From: JBDHWG01 sp046328525
GTDB taxonomy: Bacteria; Chloroflexota; Anaerolineae; Epilineales; JAHCIE01
DNA length: 64,000 bases
Assembly (NCBI GenBank): GCA_046328525.1
Contig: JAXLWK010000007.1
Location: 62,001 to 126,000 of the forward strand
Direction: 5' to 3'
Position numbers and translations under genes: made by a program. The notes under the pieces are model-generated. The model saw nothing but the letters and a program-made list of their open reading frames with translations, searched no databases and was not told where the DNA came from. Positions 45,681 to 54,681 of the stretch are shown here, piece after piece; position 1 is the stretch's first letter, and each line of letters begins with the position of its first letter.

Positions 45681-46787
45681 CTAGCTCGGCTCCGACAGAA
45701 GCGCCTGGGGATCGTACCACTGGATGCCGCGCTTGCGCAGCTCGATCTGGCAACGCAGCCGCTCAAACAGGTCCACGCCCAGCTGCAGGCACAGGTCTAC
45801 CATGTCAATCGGCACCCAGTTTTCAATGATCTGGTCGCCCTCGCGCTTCCACCAGTCGAAGTCGCGCATCCGCATGAGCTTCTTCGTGGCCGGGATGCCC
45901 GCGTAGTCGCCGTGATTCACTGAGAACACAGTGTCCCACACGCCGCCACAGGCGTACTTCCCTTCGCCGATGAAGCCCATCACCCGACCGCCGCCATCGC
46001 GGGTCAGGTTGCGGTCGCCAAAGCCGTGCAGCCACGGCCGCTGGTGGAAGTCCTGAAACTCTTCCAGGTTGAGACAGGCGCCGATGCCGGACGGGCCGTA
46101 CCACTTCATCTGCGGGTGCCAGTAGCGCCACTGCTCCATGCTAGTCATGTCGCCGCCGTCGCGGCTGCGGACGTAGCGCTCCAGCCCGCGCCCCATCGCC
46201 TCGACCAGCTGTAGGCTCTTGCGGCCCTCGAGCGCGTCCTGCTCCGTCAGGAGGATGCCGTCGCCGGCGACAGGCGGCGGGATCTTGCCGCCCTCGCCAC
46301 CCGGCGCCGGCGGCAGTACCTGGAAACCGGCCTGCCGGATCACGGCCAGGATATCGAACTGCACGTAGCACTCGGCGATCTTGCCCTCGCGCATCACGTA
46401 GAACTGCCCGAAGTGGATGTTGGTCTTCTTGCCAGTCGCCGGGATGCCGAGCCAATCCTGGACGAACGTGCCGGTGAGATAGCCGACGCCGGCGACCCAC
46501 TCCTCGCCGCGCTGCTCGCCGTAGACCGTCTCGGTGTCTATCCCGCCCATGAAGATGTAAGGGTTGCGCTTGATGTCCGGGAAGGAGCGGCGCAGCGGCT
46601 CCCAGAAGTCGGTGATGAGCGCGTCCACGCCGAGGATCTGGTTGATGGGCGCCGAGGCATTCCAGTTGACGTCCGGGTGGATGGCCTCCTTGACGATGCC
46701 GGCGACCTGGCCGGGCGTGGCATAGTTCATCTTCTGCCAGTACGCCCAGACAATCTCCTTGTTCCGCTGATTGCTTCTCGATGTCAC
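45681..46787 (-). CDS. tandem SnoaL-like (NTF2-fold) protein
   Basis: 368 residues made of two SnoaL-like polyketide-cyclase-type domains: about 5-155 (KEIVWAYWQKMN, HPDVNWNASAPIN, REGKIAECYVQFD) and about 190-355 (HPQMKWYGPSGIG, FHQRPWLHGFGDRN, EGDQIIENWVPIDMVDL). The fold binds small hydrophobic or sugar-like ligands and can catalyse hydrolysis, isomerisation or aldol chemistry; the substrate is unknown. GTG 46787 is set by AAGGAG six bases upstream. It is the last gene of the ABC-transporter unit on the minus strand, 43 bases after the hydrolase gene. Confidence 0.88.
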   Translation of the reverse strand: MTSRSNQRNKEIVWAYWQKMNYATPGQVAGIVKEAIHPDVNWNASAPINQILGVDALITDFWEPLRRSFPDIKRNPYIFMGGIDTETVYGEQRGEEWVAGVGYLTGTFVQDWLGIPATGKKTNIHFGQFYVMREGKIAECYVQFDILAVIRQAGFQVLPPAPGGEGGKIPPPVAGDGILLTEQDALEGRKSLQLVEAMGRGLERYVRSRDGGDMTSMEQWRYWHPQMKWYGPSGIGACLNLEEFQDFHQRPWLHGFGDRNLTRDGGGRVMGFIGEGKYACGGVWDTVFSVNHGDYAGIPATKKLMRMRDFDWWKREGDQIIENWVPIDMVDLCLQLGVDLFERLRCQIELRKRGIQWYDPQALLSEPS

Positions 46788-46830
46788 TGTCGTCTCCTTG
46801 TGATAGGTGAAAGGGCAGCGGCTCTGCTAT

Positions 46831-47856
46831 TTATCGGTGACGCCGCTGATCTGACGGTGCGTGCGCGCAGAAGAATGCGATATCCCGCTGGACGGCGGTC
46901 TCGTGAGCATCATTCAGGCTCAGCTCATGATCGTTGCCTTCGTACAGGTAGAGGCGGCTCGTCTTACCGAGCCTGGCCAGCTCAGCGTGCAGGTTCAGGC
47001 ACCACTCGGTGGGGATGGCGGGGTCGCGCGTCCCCTGGTGGATAACAAGCGGGGTAGAGAGATCAGCCAGAGAATAGTAGCCGTTGAGCGCAGCGGCATC
47101 CGCGACGCAGAACGGCTCCGCTGCGACGGTCGAGGCGATGGCGGCCAGCTTCGCCTCGACCGTGGGCGCCGCTGGAGTGCGCGAACCCTCATGCGCGGCG
47201 TAGAAGCGTGTGACATCGCGGATGTCGGCGCACACGCCCGCCCAAATGCTTGCCGCCTGAACCCGCTTGGTCACGGTCAAGACGATTAACGCCACGTCGC
47301 CGCCCATCGAGTGGGCTACCAGGTACAGGGTGCGCTCGTCTACCAGCGGTTGGGGGGGCGCCGACGGCCCGCAGTCCCCCCAATCTATCTCGGCCAGGGT
47401 CGGCAGGCTGGCCACCAGGTTGAGAACGTCAATGGCGTAGAAGGGCGAGGTCAGGTGCAGCTCGGCATAGCGCTCTCTGACCTCCGCGCCGTCGGCGGTC
47501 TCCCCGTTGACGATGCCATGCCCGCGATAGCCGGGCGCGATGACGACGAAGCCAGCCTCAGCATACGCGTCGGTCCAGCGTTCGTAGTAGGGGCGCTGGA
47601 AGTAGTCCGGATCCAGCGGCTGCGGCGAGAAGCCGTGGGCGAAGACGATGACCGGGAAGCCAGCCGCCGGAGGTTCCGCGCGCGGCACGTTCAGCCGCGC
47701 GAACACCTTCAGCCCGTCCGACATATAGGTGAGCACGAACGAGCGGAACGGCTTGCCCTGGACATGCAGCGCTTTGACGAGTGATAGCCGCGCGCCGTAG
47801 GGTCTATCCCGCAGCCCCGCGATCGAGAGTGACTTGCCGTGCATTGTGTTCGGCAT
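46831..47856 (-). CDS. alpha/beta hydrolase (dienelactone-hydrolase/peptidase S9-like)
   Basis: 341 residues. Nucleophile elbow AHSMGGD, acidic residue in TRDPAIPTEW and catalytic His in GNDHELS are in the usual order; the oxyanion region is FAHGFSP. It probably cleaves an ester or a small peptide bond in the cytoplasm, as no signal peptide is present. ATG 47856 is chosen because family similarity starts there; the ribosome-binding site is weak, but the gene starts 20 bases after the permease stop, so translation may be coupled. The open frame upstream is an out-of-frame shadow of the permease gene. Confidence 0.88.
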   Translation of the reverse strand: MPNTMHGKSLSIAGLRDRPYGARLSLVKALHVQGKPFRSFVLTYMSDGLKVFARLNVPRAEPPAAGFPVIVFAHGFSPQPLDPDYFQRPYYERWTDAYAEAGFVVIAPGYRGHGIVNGETADGAEVRERYAELHLTSPFYAIDVLNLVASLPTLAEIDWGDCGPSAPPQPLVDERTLYLVAHSMGGDVALIVLTVTKRVQAASIWAGVCADIRDVTRFYAAHEGSRTPAAPTVEAKLAAIASTVAAEPFCVADAAALNGYYSLADLSTPLVIHQGTRDPAIPTEWCLNLHAELARLGKTSRLYLYEGNDHELSLNDAHETAVQRDIAFFCAHAPSDQRRHR

Positions 47857-47876
47857 TCTGGGATGGGACGCAGCCG

Positions 47877-48893
47877 CTAGCCCTTGACGGCCCCGGCGCC
47901 GAGGCCCTTGATGAGGTACTTCTGGAAGAAGATAATGACGAAGATGATGGGAATCGAGATGGACACCGAGGCCGCCGCGGCGACGGTGACGTAGCCCGGA
48001 TCCTCGCCACCCGTGAACTGCACAATGCCGACCGGCAGCGTCCAGCGGGTGAGGGTCAGCATAAGGGCGAAGAAAAAGTCGCTGTACGCCAGCAGCAGCG
48101 AGAAGAGCGCCGTGGTGATGATGCCAGGCCACATGATGGGGATAATGACGCGCACGAACGCCTGAAGCCGCCCGGCCCCGTCAATCATCGCCGCTTCTTC
48201 GATTTCGCGTGGAATTTCCATGAAGAAGCTGCGCAGCAGCCAGATAGTGAAGGGTTGGTTGACGGCCACCAGGGCGACGATGAGCAAGAAATACGTGTCA
48301 TACAGGCCCGACAGCCGGCCGAGATAGAAATAGGGCAGGACGAAGGCCGAGCCGGGCAGGGCGCGGAAGGCGAGAGCGACGACGAGGATGATGACGCCTA
48401 GCACACCGGCGTACCGCGCCAGGCCGTAGCCGGCCAGGCAGCCGATGGTGATCGAGATAGATACCACCCCCAGGGCGACGACTATGCTGTTCTGGAAGTA
48501 GCTGTAGAACTCGGCCATCATGAAGAAGTTGGGCAGCAGGAAGATGATGCCGAGCACGACGGCGACAACCAGGAGGTATGGCCCGGCCTTCGACCTCCGC
48601 CGCCCGGGCGAGACCCGCTCGGCATTCGCAGCCAGGATGGCAAGGAACACGAGGATGACGAGGATGCCGATGCCGAACGGCAAGAAGTCTTCCGACGGCC
48701 CCTTGAGCCAGAGCTTGGCGTAGTTGTCGCCGGTCGGCGTGAAATTGAAGATCTTGGGGACGCGCGAGAAGGCGTCAATCGGCACCTTGATGGAGCTTAG
48801 CACGGTCCAGAACAGCGGGAGCATGCTGAAGAACACCCATACCAGGAGGAAGAGGTAGATAAAGACTTGGATGACCCAGTTCTTCTTGCGCAT
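47877..48893 (-). CDS. ABC transporter permease, carbohydrate type (MalG-like)
   Basis: 338 residues, about seven hydrophobic segments. The EAA loop that contacts the ATPase reads EEAAMIDGAGRLQAFVRVI (about 235-253). It is longer than typical MalG proteins by an extra segment around residues 75-110. It forms the inner-membrane channel with the permease encoded five bases upstream. No ATPase gene is in the window; such importers often share a distant MsmK-type ATPase. Confidence 0.93.
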   Translation of the reverse strand: MRKKNWVIQVFIYLFLLVWVFFSMLPLFWTVLSSIKVPIDAFSRVPKIFNFTPTGDNYAKLWLKGPSEDFLPFGIGILVILVFLAILAANAERVSPGRRRSKAGPYLLVVAVVLGIIFLLPNFFMMAEFYSYFQNSIVVALGVVSISITIGCLAGYGLARYAGVLGVIILVVALAFRALPGSAFVLPYFYLGRLSGLYDTYFLLIVALVAVNQPFTIWLLRSFFMEIPREIEEAAMIDGAGRLQAFVRVIIPIMWPGIITTALFSLLLAYSDFFFALMLTLTRWTLPVGIVQFTGGEDPGYVTVAAAASVSISIPIIFVIIFFQKYLIKGLGAGAVKG

Positions 48894-48898
48894 GGTCC

Positions 48899-49759
48899 TT
48901 ATCTCTCCTGCATCTGGTCCCGATACGTGATGACGAGGTAGGGGATCAGGACGATGAAGATGCCAATCACGGTCAGGATCGCCATGGCGTTGGCGCGGCC
49001 GAGATTGCCATACGCCATCGCTGTGCTGTAGGTGTAGAAGATGATGGAGTTGGTGTTGAACGCCGGATTGCCGCGCGTGATCACGTAGATACTATCGAAC
49101 ACGCGATAGGCGTCCATGATGGCGATCAGGGCGATGAACACGAACAGGGAGCGCAGCTGGGGCGTGACGACGTAGACGAGGCGCTGAAACCAGTTGGCGC
49201 CGTCCACCTGCGCAGCCTCGACGATCTCCATGTTCTGCGTTTGGAGTCCGGCAAACAGGACAATCATCGGGAAGGTCACGCCGACCCACAGCGTGTGCAG
49301 AATGATGAGCATGGGCGCTGTGGTGGCGTTGAGGACAAAGGAATAGCCGAAGATGACATTCAACCAGTACGTGAACAAGCCCGTGTCACTGAACATGTTC
49401 CGGAACATCAGGGAGGTGACGACGGGGGTGATCACCATCGGCAGGAGCAAGAGCGTAATCAGAAGACCCCGAAAGCGGTGAATCTCGTCCAGCATGAGCG
49501 CCAGCGCGTACCCCAGCAGAATCGTGGCGGGCACGGTAATCGCGACATACGTGAGCGTGAATTTCAGGGAGCTCCAGAAGGCTGGGTCTGCCAGGGTCGC
49601 CACGTAGTTGTCCAGGCCGGTCCAGCGCGGCGTCAGCAGATTGCGGAACGTAATCAGGTTGAAGCTGAGGTAGATCGAAGCCAGCACAGGCAGGATCATC
49701 AGCAACGTCATGATGACGACGCTAGGGCCAACGAAGAAGAAGAAGGTGCTCCGTTTCAC
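48899..49759 (-). CDS. ABC transporter permease, carbohydrate type (MalF-like)
   Basis: 286 residues, six transmembrane segments, EAA motif VEAAQVDGANWFQRLVYVV at about 195-213. GTG 49759 is preferred (GGGGG six bases upstream); an ATG at 49777 has no visible site. Together with the MalG-like protein it makes the transmembrane pore of a sugar-type importer. It is separated from the binding-protein gene by a hairpin at 49801-49835 that may lower its expression. Confidence 0.93.
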   Translation of the reverse strand: MKRSTFFFFVGPSVVIMTLLMILPVLASIYLSFNLITFRNLLTPRWTGLDNYVATLADPAFWSSLKFTLTYVAITVPATILLGYALALMLDEIHRFRGLLITLLLLPMVITPVVTSLMFRNMFSDTGLFTYWLNVIFGYSFVLNATTAPMLIILHTLWVGVTFPMIVLFAGLQTQNMEIVEAAQVDGANWFQRLVYVVTPQLRSLFVFIALIAIMDAYRVFDSIYVITRGNPAFNTNSIIFYTYSTAMAYGNLGRANAMAILTVIGIFIVLIPYLVITYRDQMQER

Positions 49760-49800
49760 GACTGTCCCCCTGATCATCGCACAGCTGACTTTGCCCAGCT

Positions 49801-49835
49801 CCCCCTTCCTTCCCCACTTGTGGGGAGGAAGGGGG
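49801..49835 (-). terminator. hairpin between binding-protein and permease genes
   Basis: CCCCCTTCCTTCCCCAC pairs with GTGGGGAGGAAGGGGG across a two-base loop, with one bulge. In importer operons a hairpin here typically lets the binding protein be made in excess. The sequence type also occurs as a common intergenic repeat. Confidence 0.6.
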
Positions 49836-49940
49836 TTGGGGGGATGGAGGAGGGGCGGAAATCACCCACATCCAAGTAGCCTATCCGCTCTTGAACCTTA
49901 TAGGAGAGAGGCCGCGGCCGATGGATCCGTCCGCCGCGCG

Positions 49941-51413
49941 TTACTTGATATAGCCGGCGGCCTTCGCCTGCTCGATGTACTCATTCGCCGCCTTGTCCAG
50001 CAGCTCCTGCGCCGTGTACTTTCCGGTCGTCGCCAGCGGCAGGTTGTTGCCGAGGGCGGTGCTGGCCAGACCGCTGGCCGGGTTGTACTTGGAGGGAATC
50101 CCGCCAGAGATGGTCGCCAGGGCGGCCGGATAGTAGCGTGCGGTGGCGACATCGCCGACGGCCTTGCGGCTGGCGATGCCGAGCTTGGCAGCTTCCACCT
50201 GGCTGTCGTACGACGCGGCTTCCATGATCATGCGGAACAGCAGGTCCTGATCAACCTTGGAGCCTTTCATGATCGAGAAGGAGGCGCCCCCGCCATAGGC
50301 CCCGTAGGGGCCGCCGGGCGCGAAGCGCGGCGCGGGGGAGAAGTTGATGCCGCCGACGTGCTGCGACTTCTGGGGGTTGTCCATGTTTGCGCCGCGGCTG
50401 GCCCACGTGAAGCCGAACGCCAGGCTGCCATTCTCCAGACCGACTTCAGTATCGTCAATGCTGTAGGTCAGGCCCTTGTCGCCCATGCACGCGTTGGAGA
50501 TCTCCACCAGCTTGTTGAGCGCCTTGACGCCTTCGGGGCCGTTGAAGCGCGGCATGTTCTTGTCGTCCAGGTACGTGACGCCCTGGGCGCCGAGCATCTG
50601 ATTGAACTCCAGGTCCCACGCCCAACCCTGGTACAGCGTCACCGTGCCCGGCAGGGTGACGCTCGGGTCTTGCTTGAGCACCTTGCACGCCGCGATGACA
50701 TCATCCCACGTCTCCGGCGGCTTCAGCCCGTGCTTCTGGAAAATGTCGGGGCGGTAGAAGAAGAACTCGGTGTTGTTTTCCAGCGGGATCGCGTACTTCT
50801 TGTCCTGCCAGGAGGCATCGGGCCAGCCGACGATGTCGCTGATCTTGTACTGAGACTCGTACTTCTTGATGAGGTCATCGAGCTGCACCAGCGCGCCTTG
50901 CTCGGCCAGCTGCTGCACGTTCCCGCCGGAGTTCAGGATGATGTCGTACGTCGCATCCCCGCCGGCGGCTGCCGCGAGCTTGATGCGCTCGTGCGCCGTG
51001 CCTGAGTCCAGGAGCTGGGTGTTGACCGTCAGGTTCTTGACGCCGTTGCACTTCTTGAGCTGGTCGAAGTAGTAGTTGATGATCGGGTAGGACCAGCCGA
51101 TGACATTGACAGTCGTCGGCTTGTCGGGGGCGGGGATGCGGCAGCCGGGCACACCAATAGCGTTGGCATCTGCCGCTTTGGCTGCCGCTTGAGCCGCGGT
51201 GGGCTGAGCGGCGGGCGCGGCGGCCTTCGCGGCGGCCGGGGCGGCGGTGGGTTGGGCGGCGGGGGCCGCGGCCTGGGGGGCGGTGGCCTGGGCCGGGGCG
51301 TTCGGCTGAGCGGGCGCGGCGGGCTGAGAGGCGGCGCCGGGGGGAGTAGACGAACAGCCAAGCAACACGGATGTCACCAGGACGACGAGCAGGGCCACGG
51401 TTGCGATCTTCAT
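49941..51413 (-). CDS. ABC transporter solute-binding lipoprotein, family 1
   Basis: 490 residues. A lipoprotein signal with lipobox LLGC (Cys20) precedes a Pro/Ala/Gln-rich linker (about 25-85), then a family-1 extracellular solute-binding domain (DLIKKYESQYKISD, WQDKKYAIPLENNTEFFFY, RPDIFQKHGLKPPETWDD). It would capture a sugar or related solute outside the cell and deliver it to the two permeases. GAGGAGG lies eight bases before the ATG. It is first in the minus-strand unit, driven by a consensus promoter at 51676-51703 with an operator at 51660-51671. Confidence 0.95.
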   Translation of the reverse strand: MKIATVALLVVLVTSVLLGCSSTPPGAASQPAAPAQPNAPAQATAPQAAAPAAQPTAAPAAAKAAAPAAQPTAAQAAAKAADANAIGVPGCRIPAPDKPTTVNVIGWSYPIINYYFDQLKKCNGVKNLTVNTQLLDSGTAHERIKLAAAAGGDATYDIILNSGGNVQQLAEQGALVQLDDLIKKYESQYKISDIVGWPDASWQDKKYAIPLENNTEFFFYRPDIFQKHGLKPPETWDDVIAACKVLKQDPSVTLPGTVTLYQGWAWDLEFNQMLGAQGVTYLDDKNMPRFNGPEGVKALNKLVEISNACMGDKGLTYSIDDTEVGLENGSLAFGFTWASRGANMDNPQKSQHVGGINFSPAPRFAPGGPYGAYGGGASFSIMKGSKVDQDLLFRMIMEAASYDSQVEAAKLGIASRKAVGDVATARYYPAALATISGGIPSKYNPASGLASTALGNNLPLATTGKYTAQELLDKAANEYIEQAKAAGYIK

Positions 51414-51659
51414 TTCACGGCCTCCTCTTGCCGGGGTTGGGTATGAGTAGCACAGGTAACACGTTCAAGCCATGTGTGTGGGCAGGCTCATCTCCTTTCG
51501 TCGCAAGAATCGTTGAACACCACATCCCCTACTCCCTCCAATGGGAGCAGGCTTCGGGCGATTATGAATTCACTTTACCACTAGGGAGTCGCGCTAAGGA
51601 TAGATCGCCGTGTTTGCACGCCGAACACTACGATTACAGGGGAATTGATTGGGGTTTAT

Positions 51660-51671
51660 GCATTCGTATGC
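51660..51671. promoter_or_regulatory. operator of the importer promoter
   Basis: GCATTCGTATGC, one mismatch from the perfect palindrome at 51774-51785. It lies just past the -10 box of the minus-strand promoter, over the transcript start. Confidence 0.75.
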
Positions 51672-51675
51672 ACGG

Positions 51676-51703
51676 ATTATATCACGGAAAGCGGAGTTGT
51701 CAA
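51676..51703 (-). promoter_or_regulatory. sigma-70 promoter of the importer operon
   Basis: Minus strand: -35 TTGACA (51703-51698), 16-base spacer, -10 TATAAT (51681-51676). Both boxes are consensus. Confidence 0.88.
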
Positions 51704-51737
51704 GACCCTGGCGCAAGTTTTTTCTCGGATTTAGCTC

Positions 51738-51766
51738 TTGACAGGCGGCGGGCAATCTGATATACT
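51738..51766 (+). promoter_or_regulatory. sigma-70 promoter of the methyl-transfer operon
   Basis: -35 TTGACA (51738-51743), 17-base spacer, -10 TATACT (51761-51766). Transcript start near 51773, about 75 bases before the first start codon. The 51414-51659 part of this gap has no gene. Confidence 0.88.
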
Positions 51767-51773
51767 GGGTAAC

Positions 51774-51785
51774 GCATACGTATGC
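51774..51785. promoter_or_regulatory. operator of the methyl-transfer operon
   Basis: Perfect palindrome GCATACGTATGC directly after the -10 box. The same 12 bases recur at 63805-63816 in the same position relative to another promoter. The cognate regulator is not encoded in the window. Confidence 0.82.
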
Positions 51786-51847
51786 AAAGATTGGGTCATC
51801 CAGCGCGATCCTGCGATGCGCAAAGACGACATGGTTGAGGAGCGCAG

Positions 51848-53572
51848 GTGAGTTACGAGAGTTCACGGGAATTTGTCAGAGCACGGCTCCAGGCCGACCT
51901 AGAGCAGGTTCTTGCCTGGCTGACCGGCAAGCCCGTGGATTTGTTGGCCTACGACGAGGTGCGGCGGCAGCTACGCGTCGAGGGCAGCGAGCGGCGCGTC
52001 TTGAAGGACATTCCGCTGGATGCCATCGTCGGCAGTGTCGGCCGCTACGCAGACTTCACCCGCCGCTTCATGCCGCTCCACGACAGCGATCGTTACCGCT
52101 GGATCCGCGTCAGGCAGCAGGCGGAGCGCGCGGAGGGGCTGCCGCCGATTGAAGTCTACCAGATTCGCGACGTATATTTCGTGCGCGACGGCAACCACCG
52201 GGTCGCCGTCGCGCGCCACATGGGCCTGACGCACATCGAAGCCTATGTCGTCGAACTGCATACCCGCGTGCCCCTGACACCGGGAGTGGACGCCCACGAC
52301 CTCCTCGTCAAAGCGCGCTACGTCGAGTTCCTCCAACACACCCGCCTAGATGTGCTGCGCCCCGCTGCCGACCTGACGGTGACCTCGGCCGACGTCTACG
52401 ATGCGCTAGAGCAGCATATCGCCCTGCACCAGTATGTCCTCAGCGTAGAGCAGGCGCGAGACGTGCCGTTCGAAGCCGCTGTCACCGACTGGTATGACGC
52501 GGTCTACATGTTGATCGTGCAGGTCATCCGCGAGATGAACGCTCTCGCGGATTTCCCCGGCTGCACCGAGACCGACGTTTACGCCTGGGTCTCCGGCTAT
52601 CGAACCTTGCTTGAGGAAGCGCTGGATTGGGAATTCGAGACCGACTCCGTCGCGCCGCAGCCGGCCGACGTCCCAAGCTTCGTCGGCCGCGTCGTCGGTC
52701 GCGTTCGGTCGTTGGTCGCCGGCGATGCGTCTTCCGCCGACGTGCTGCCGGGCGAGTGGCGGCGGAGGAAGGTGCTGGCCGGTTTGACTCCGCAGCGCGG
52801 CCAGTCCTTCGCCCTGTTTGCGACGCTCCTCGTTCCGCTGAGCGGAGACGAAGCCGGCTGGAGCGCCCTGGAGCAGGCCTTTGTCATCGCCCGCCACGAG
52901 CATAGCCGCGTGCTGGGGCTGCATGTCGTCGAGGCGGCCGCGCAGCGTGATACAGTCGTGGTCGAAGCCTTGCGCGACGAGTTCCGCCGGCGATGCGCCG
53001 CAGCGGGCGTGGTGGGCGCGCTGGCCGTAGACGTCGGCCCTGTCGCGTCAACCATTTGCGGGCGCTCCGGCTGGGTGGACCTGACGGTCGCGCGCCTCTC
53101 GTACCCGCCACCGAGCCAACTGCTGCCTGGTCTCGCCTCCGGCATGCGCACCTTGTTGCGACAGTGCGCCAGCCCGCTGCTGATGCTGCCAAACGCCCCG
53201 CTCTCGACGCTTGAGCGCGTTCTCGTGGCATACAACGCGAGCCACCGCTCCGACGAAGCCCTTAGCATCGCGGCCTACCTCGCGCTGCACTGGAACGTCG
53301 AGCTCATCATTGCAACGGCGGTCGAGCCTGACCACGACGATCAGCGGATCCTGAATGCGGCGCGCCAGGCGCTTGAGCCGCACTCGATCCAGGCGACCTT
53401 CGTCGCCGCCGAGGGCTTTGCAGCCGAGGCTATCCTATCGGCGGCCCGGACCTACGATACCCAAGTCGTCGTGATGGGCGGCTATGGACATCACCCGCTT
53501 GTGGAAGCCGTCGGCGGAAGTGTGGTAGATGCCGCCCTGCGTCAGACCGACCGCCCCGTACTTGTCTGCTAG
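51848..53572 (+). CDS. ParB-like N-terminal domain fused to universal-stress-protein domains
   Basis: 574 residues. The N-terminal third contains IYQIRDVYFVRDGNHRVAVAR-type sequence (near 105-125), the G-NHR pattern of ParB/sulfiredoxin-like nuclease folds. The C-terminal half looks like two Usp domains (about 325-450 and 460-574), the last with VVVMGGYGHHPL and a terminal DRPVLVC. The pairing suggests a nucleotide-sensing regulatory protein rather than a metabolic enzyme. GTG 51848 is set by GAGGAG six bases upstream. It is first in the operon, so it may control or sense pathway state; this is inference. I cannot exclude another name for the N-terminal domain. Confidence 0.82.
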   Translation: MSYESSREFVRARLQADLEQVLAWLTGKPVDLLAYDEVRRQLRVEGSERRVLKDIPLDAIVGSVGRYADFTRRFMPLHDSDRYRWIRVRQQAERAEGLPPIEVYQIRDVYFVRDGNHRVAVARHMGLTHIEAYVVELHTRVPLTPGVDAHDLLVKARYVEFLQHTRLDVLRPAADLTVTSADVYDALEQHIALHQYVLSVEQARDVPFEAAVTDWYDAVYMLIVQVIREMNALADFPGCTETDVYAWVSGYRTLLEEALDWEFETDSVAPQPADVPSFVGRVVGRVRSLVAGDASSADVLPGEWRRRKVLAGLTPQRGQSFALFATLLVPLSGDEAGWSALEQAFVIARHEHSRVLGLHVVEAAAQRDTVVVEALRDEFRRRCAAAGVVGALAVDVGPVASTICGRSGWVDLTVARLSYPPPSQLLPGLASGMRTLLRQCASPLLMLPNAPLSTLERVLVAYNASHRSDEALSIAAYLALHWNVELIIATAVEPDHDDQRILNAARQALEPHSIQATFVAAEGFAAEAILSAARTYDTQVVVMGGYGHHPLVEAVGGSVVDAALRQTDRPVLVC

Positions 53573-53583
53573 AGGAACACACA

Positions 53584-54648
53584 ATGGCTGAAGGCAACAT
53601 CCTTGTTCACGCGAATGCCCTCGAAAGCTACGCCACTTCCCTACTCGCCGCCGCCGGGCTGACTGATGAGGATGCGGCCTTCACCGCCCACGCCCTCGTC
53701 CAGACCAACCTGTGGGGCATCGACTCCCACGGTGTCTTGCGGCTGCCCCTGTACGTCAAGCGTCTGCGCAATGGGGCCATGAACCCGCGCCCGCACATCC
53801 AGCCTGTCCGCGGCGCCCTCGCCTTGCAGGTGATTGACGGCGACGATGGCCCCGGCTTCATCGTCGGCCGCGAGGCCATGCGCAAAGCCATCGCCATCGC
53901 CGAGCAATTCAACGTCGGCGTCGTCGGCGCCATTCGCAGCAACCACTTCGGAGCGACCGGGTTGTACGCGCGGCTGGCCGCCGAGCGCGGCATGGTCGGC
54001 ATCGCCATGACGAACGTCGTGCCGAACATGGTCGCGCCGGGTGGCGGCAAGCCCATCACCGGCAACAACCCCATCGCCATCGCCATTCCAACGTTTGCCG
54101 ACTTCCCCTTCGTCCTGGATATGTCGCTATCCGCCGTCGCCGGCGGGAAGCTGCTCCTAGCCAGCAAGCAAGGCGTCAAGATTCCCCTCGACTGGGCGAC
54201 GGACCGCGACGGACGACCGACCGACGACCCCGACAAAGCCTTCGCCGGCTCCCTGCTGCCGATGGCCGGCTTCAAGGGCCTGGGCCTGTCCTACGCGGTG
54301 GACATTCTGTGCGGCCTGATCACCGGCGGCGCGTTCGGCGACGCGATGAAGGGCATGTACACCCATCCCAACGAGCCGAGCCAGACCGGCCACATGATGA
54401 TCGCCATCAACCTGGCCGCGATCATCTCCGAGGACGAGATGCGCGAGAAAATGCGGGCGTTCTACACATCCCTGAAGAACTCACCGATGTGGGACTCGTC
54501 CGCGGAGATGTTCATGCCCGGCGAGATTGAATATCGGCTGGCGCAAAAGCGCCAGGCCGAAGGCATCCCCCTGCCGGCGCAACTGTACGCGGAGATGGAG
54601 GCGCTTGGCGCCGAGCTGGGCATACCCGACGCTCTGGCGCGAGCCTGA
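53584..54648 (+). CDS. malate/L-lactate/ureidoglycolate dehydrogenase family (LDH2)
   Basis: 354 residues of the LDH2/MDH2 oxidoreductase family, a non-Rossmann NAD(P)-binding fold. Signature blocks are GIDSHGVLRLP (about 45-55), RSNHFGATGLYA (near 120, containing the catalytic His) and GNNPIAIAIP. Members oxidise 2-hydroxy acids such as malate, lactate, ureidoglycolate or sugar acids. AGAGGA precedes the ATG, 11 bases after the previous stop. Its place in the operon suggests oxidation of a hydroxy-acid intermediate. Confidence 0.93.
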   Translation: MAEGNILVHANALESYATSLLAAAGLTDEDAAFTAHALVQTNLWGIDSHGVLRLPLYVKRLRNGAMNPRPHIQPVRGALALQVIDGDDGPGFIVGREAMRKAIAIAEQFNVGVVGAIRSNHFGATGLYARLAAERGMVGIAMTNVVPNMVAPGGGKPITGNNPIAIAIPTFADFPFVLDMSLSAVAGGKLLLASKQGVKIPLDWATDRDGRPTDDPDKAFAGSLLPMAGFKGLGLSYAVDILCGLITGGAFGDAMKGMYTHPNEPSQTGHMMIAINLAAIISEDEMREKMRAFYTSLKNSPMWDSSAEMFMPGEIEYRLAQKRQAEGIPLPAQLYAEMEALGAELGIPDALARA

Positions 54649-54681
54649 TTTCACCCAATCAAGCCTGAGGAGGACACGAAC

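Noticed and set aside
46831..48132. Longer start for the alpha/beta hydrolase, fusing it to upstream sequence
   Set aside because: The extra 92 codons overlap the permease gene in another frame and read as biased low-complexity sequence; ATG 47856 fits the family start.
51189..51446. Glycine-rich repeat protein on the plus strand
   Set aside because: It is antisense to the Pro/Ala/Gln-rich linker of the binding lipoprotein; the repetition comes from that linker.
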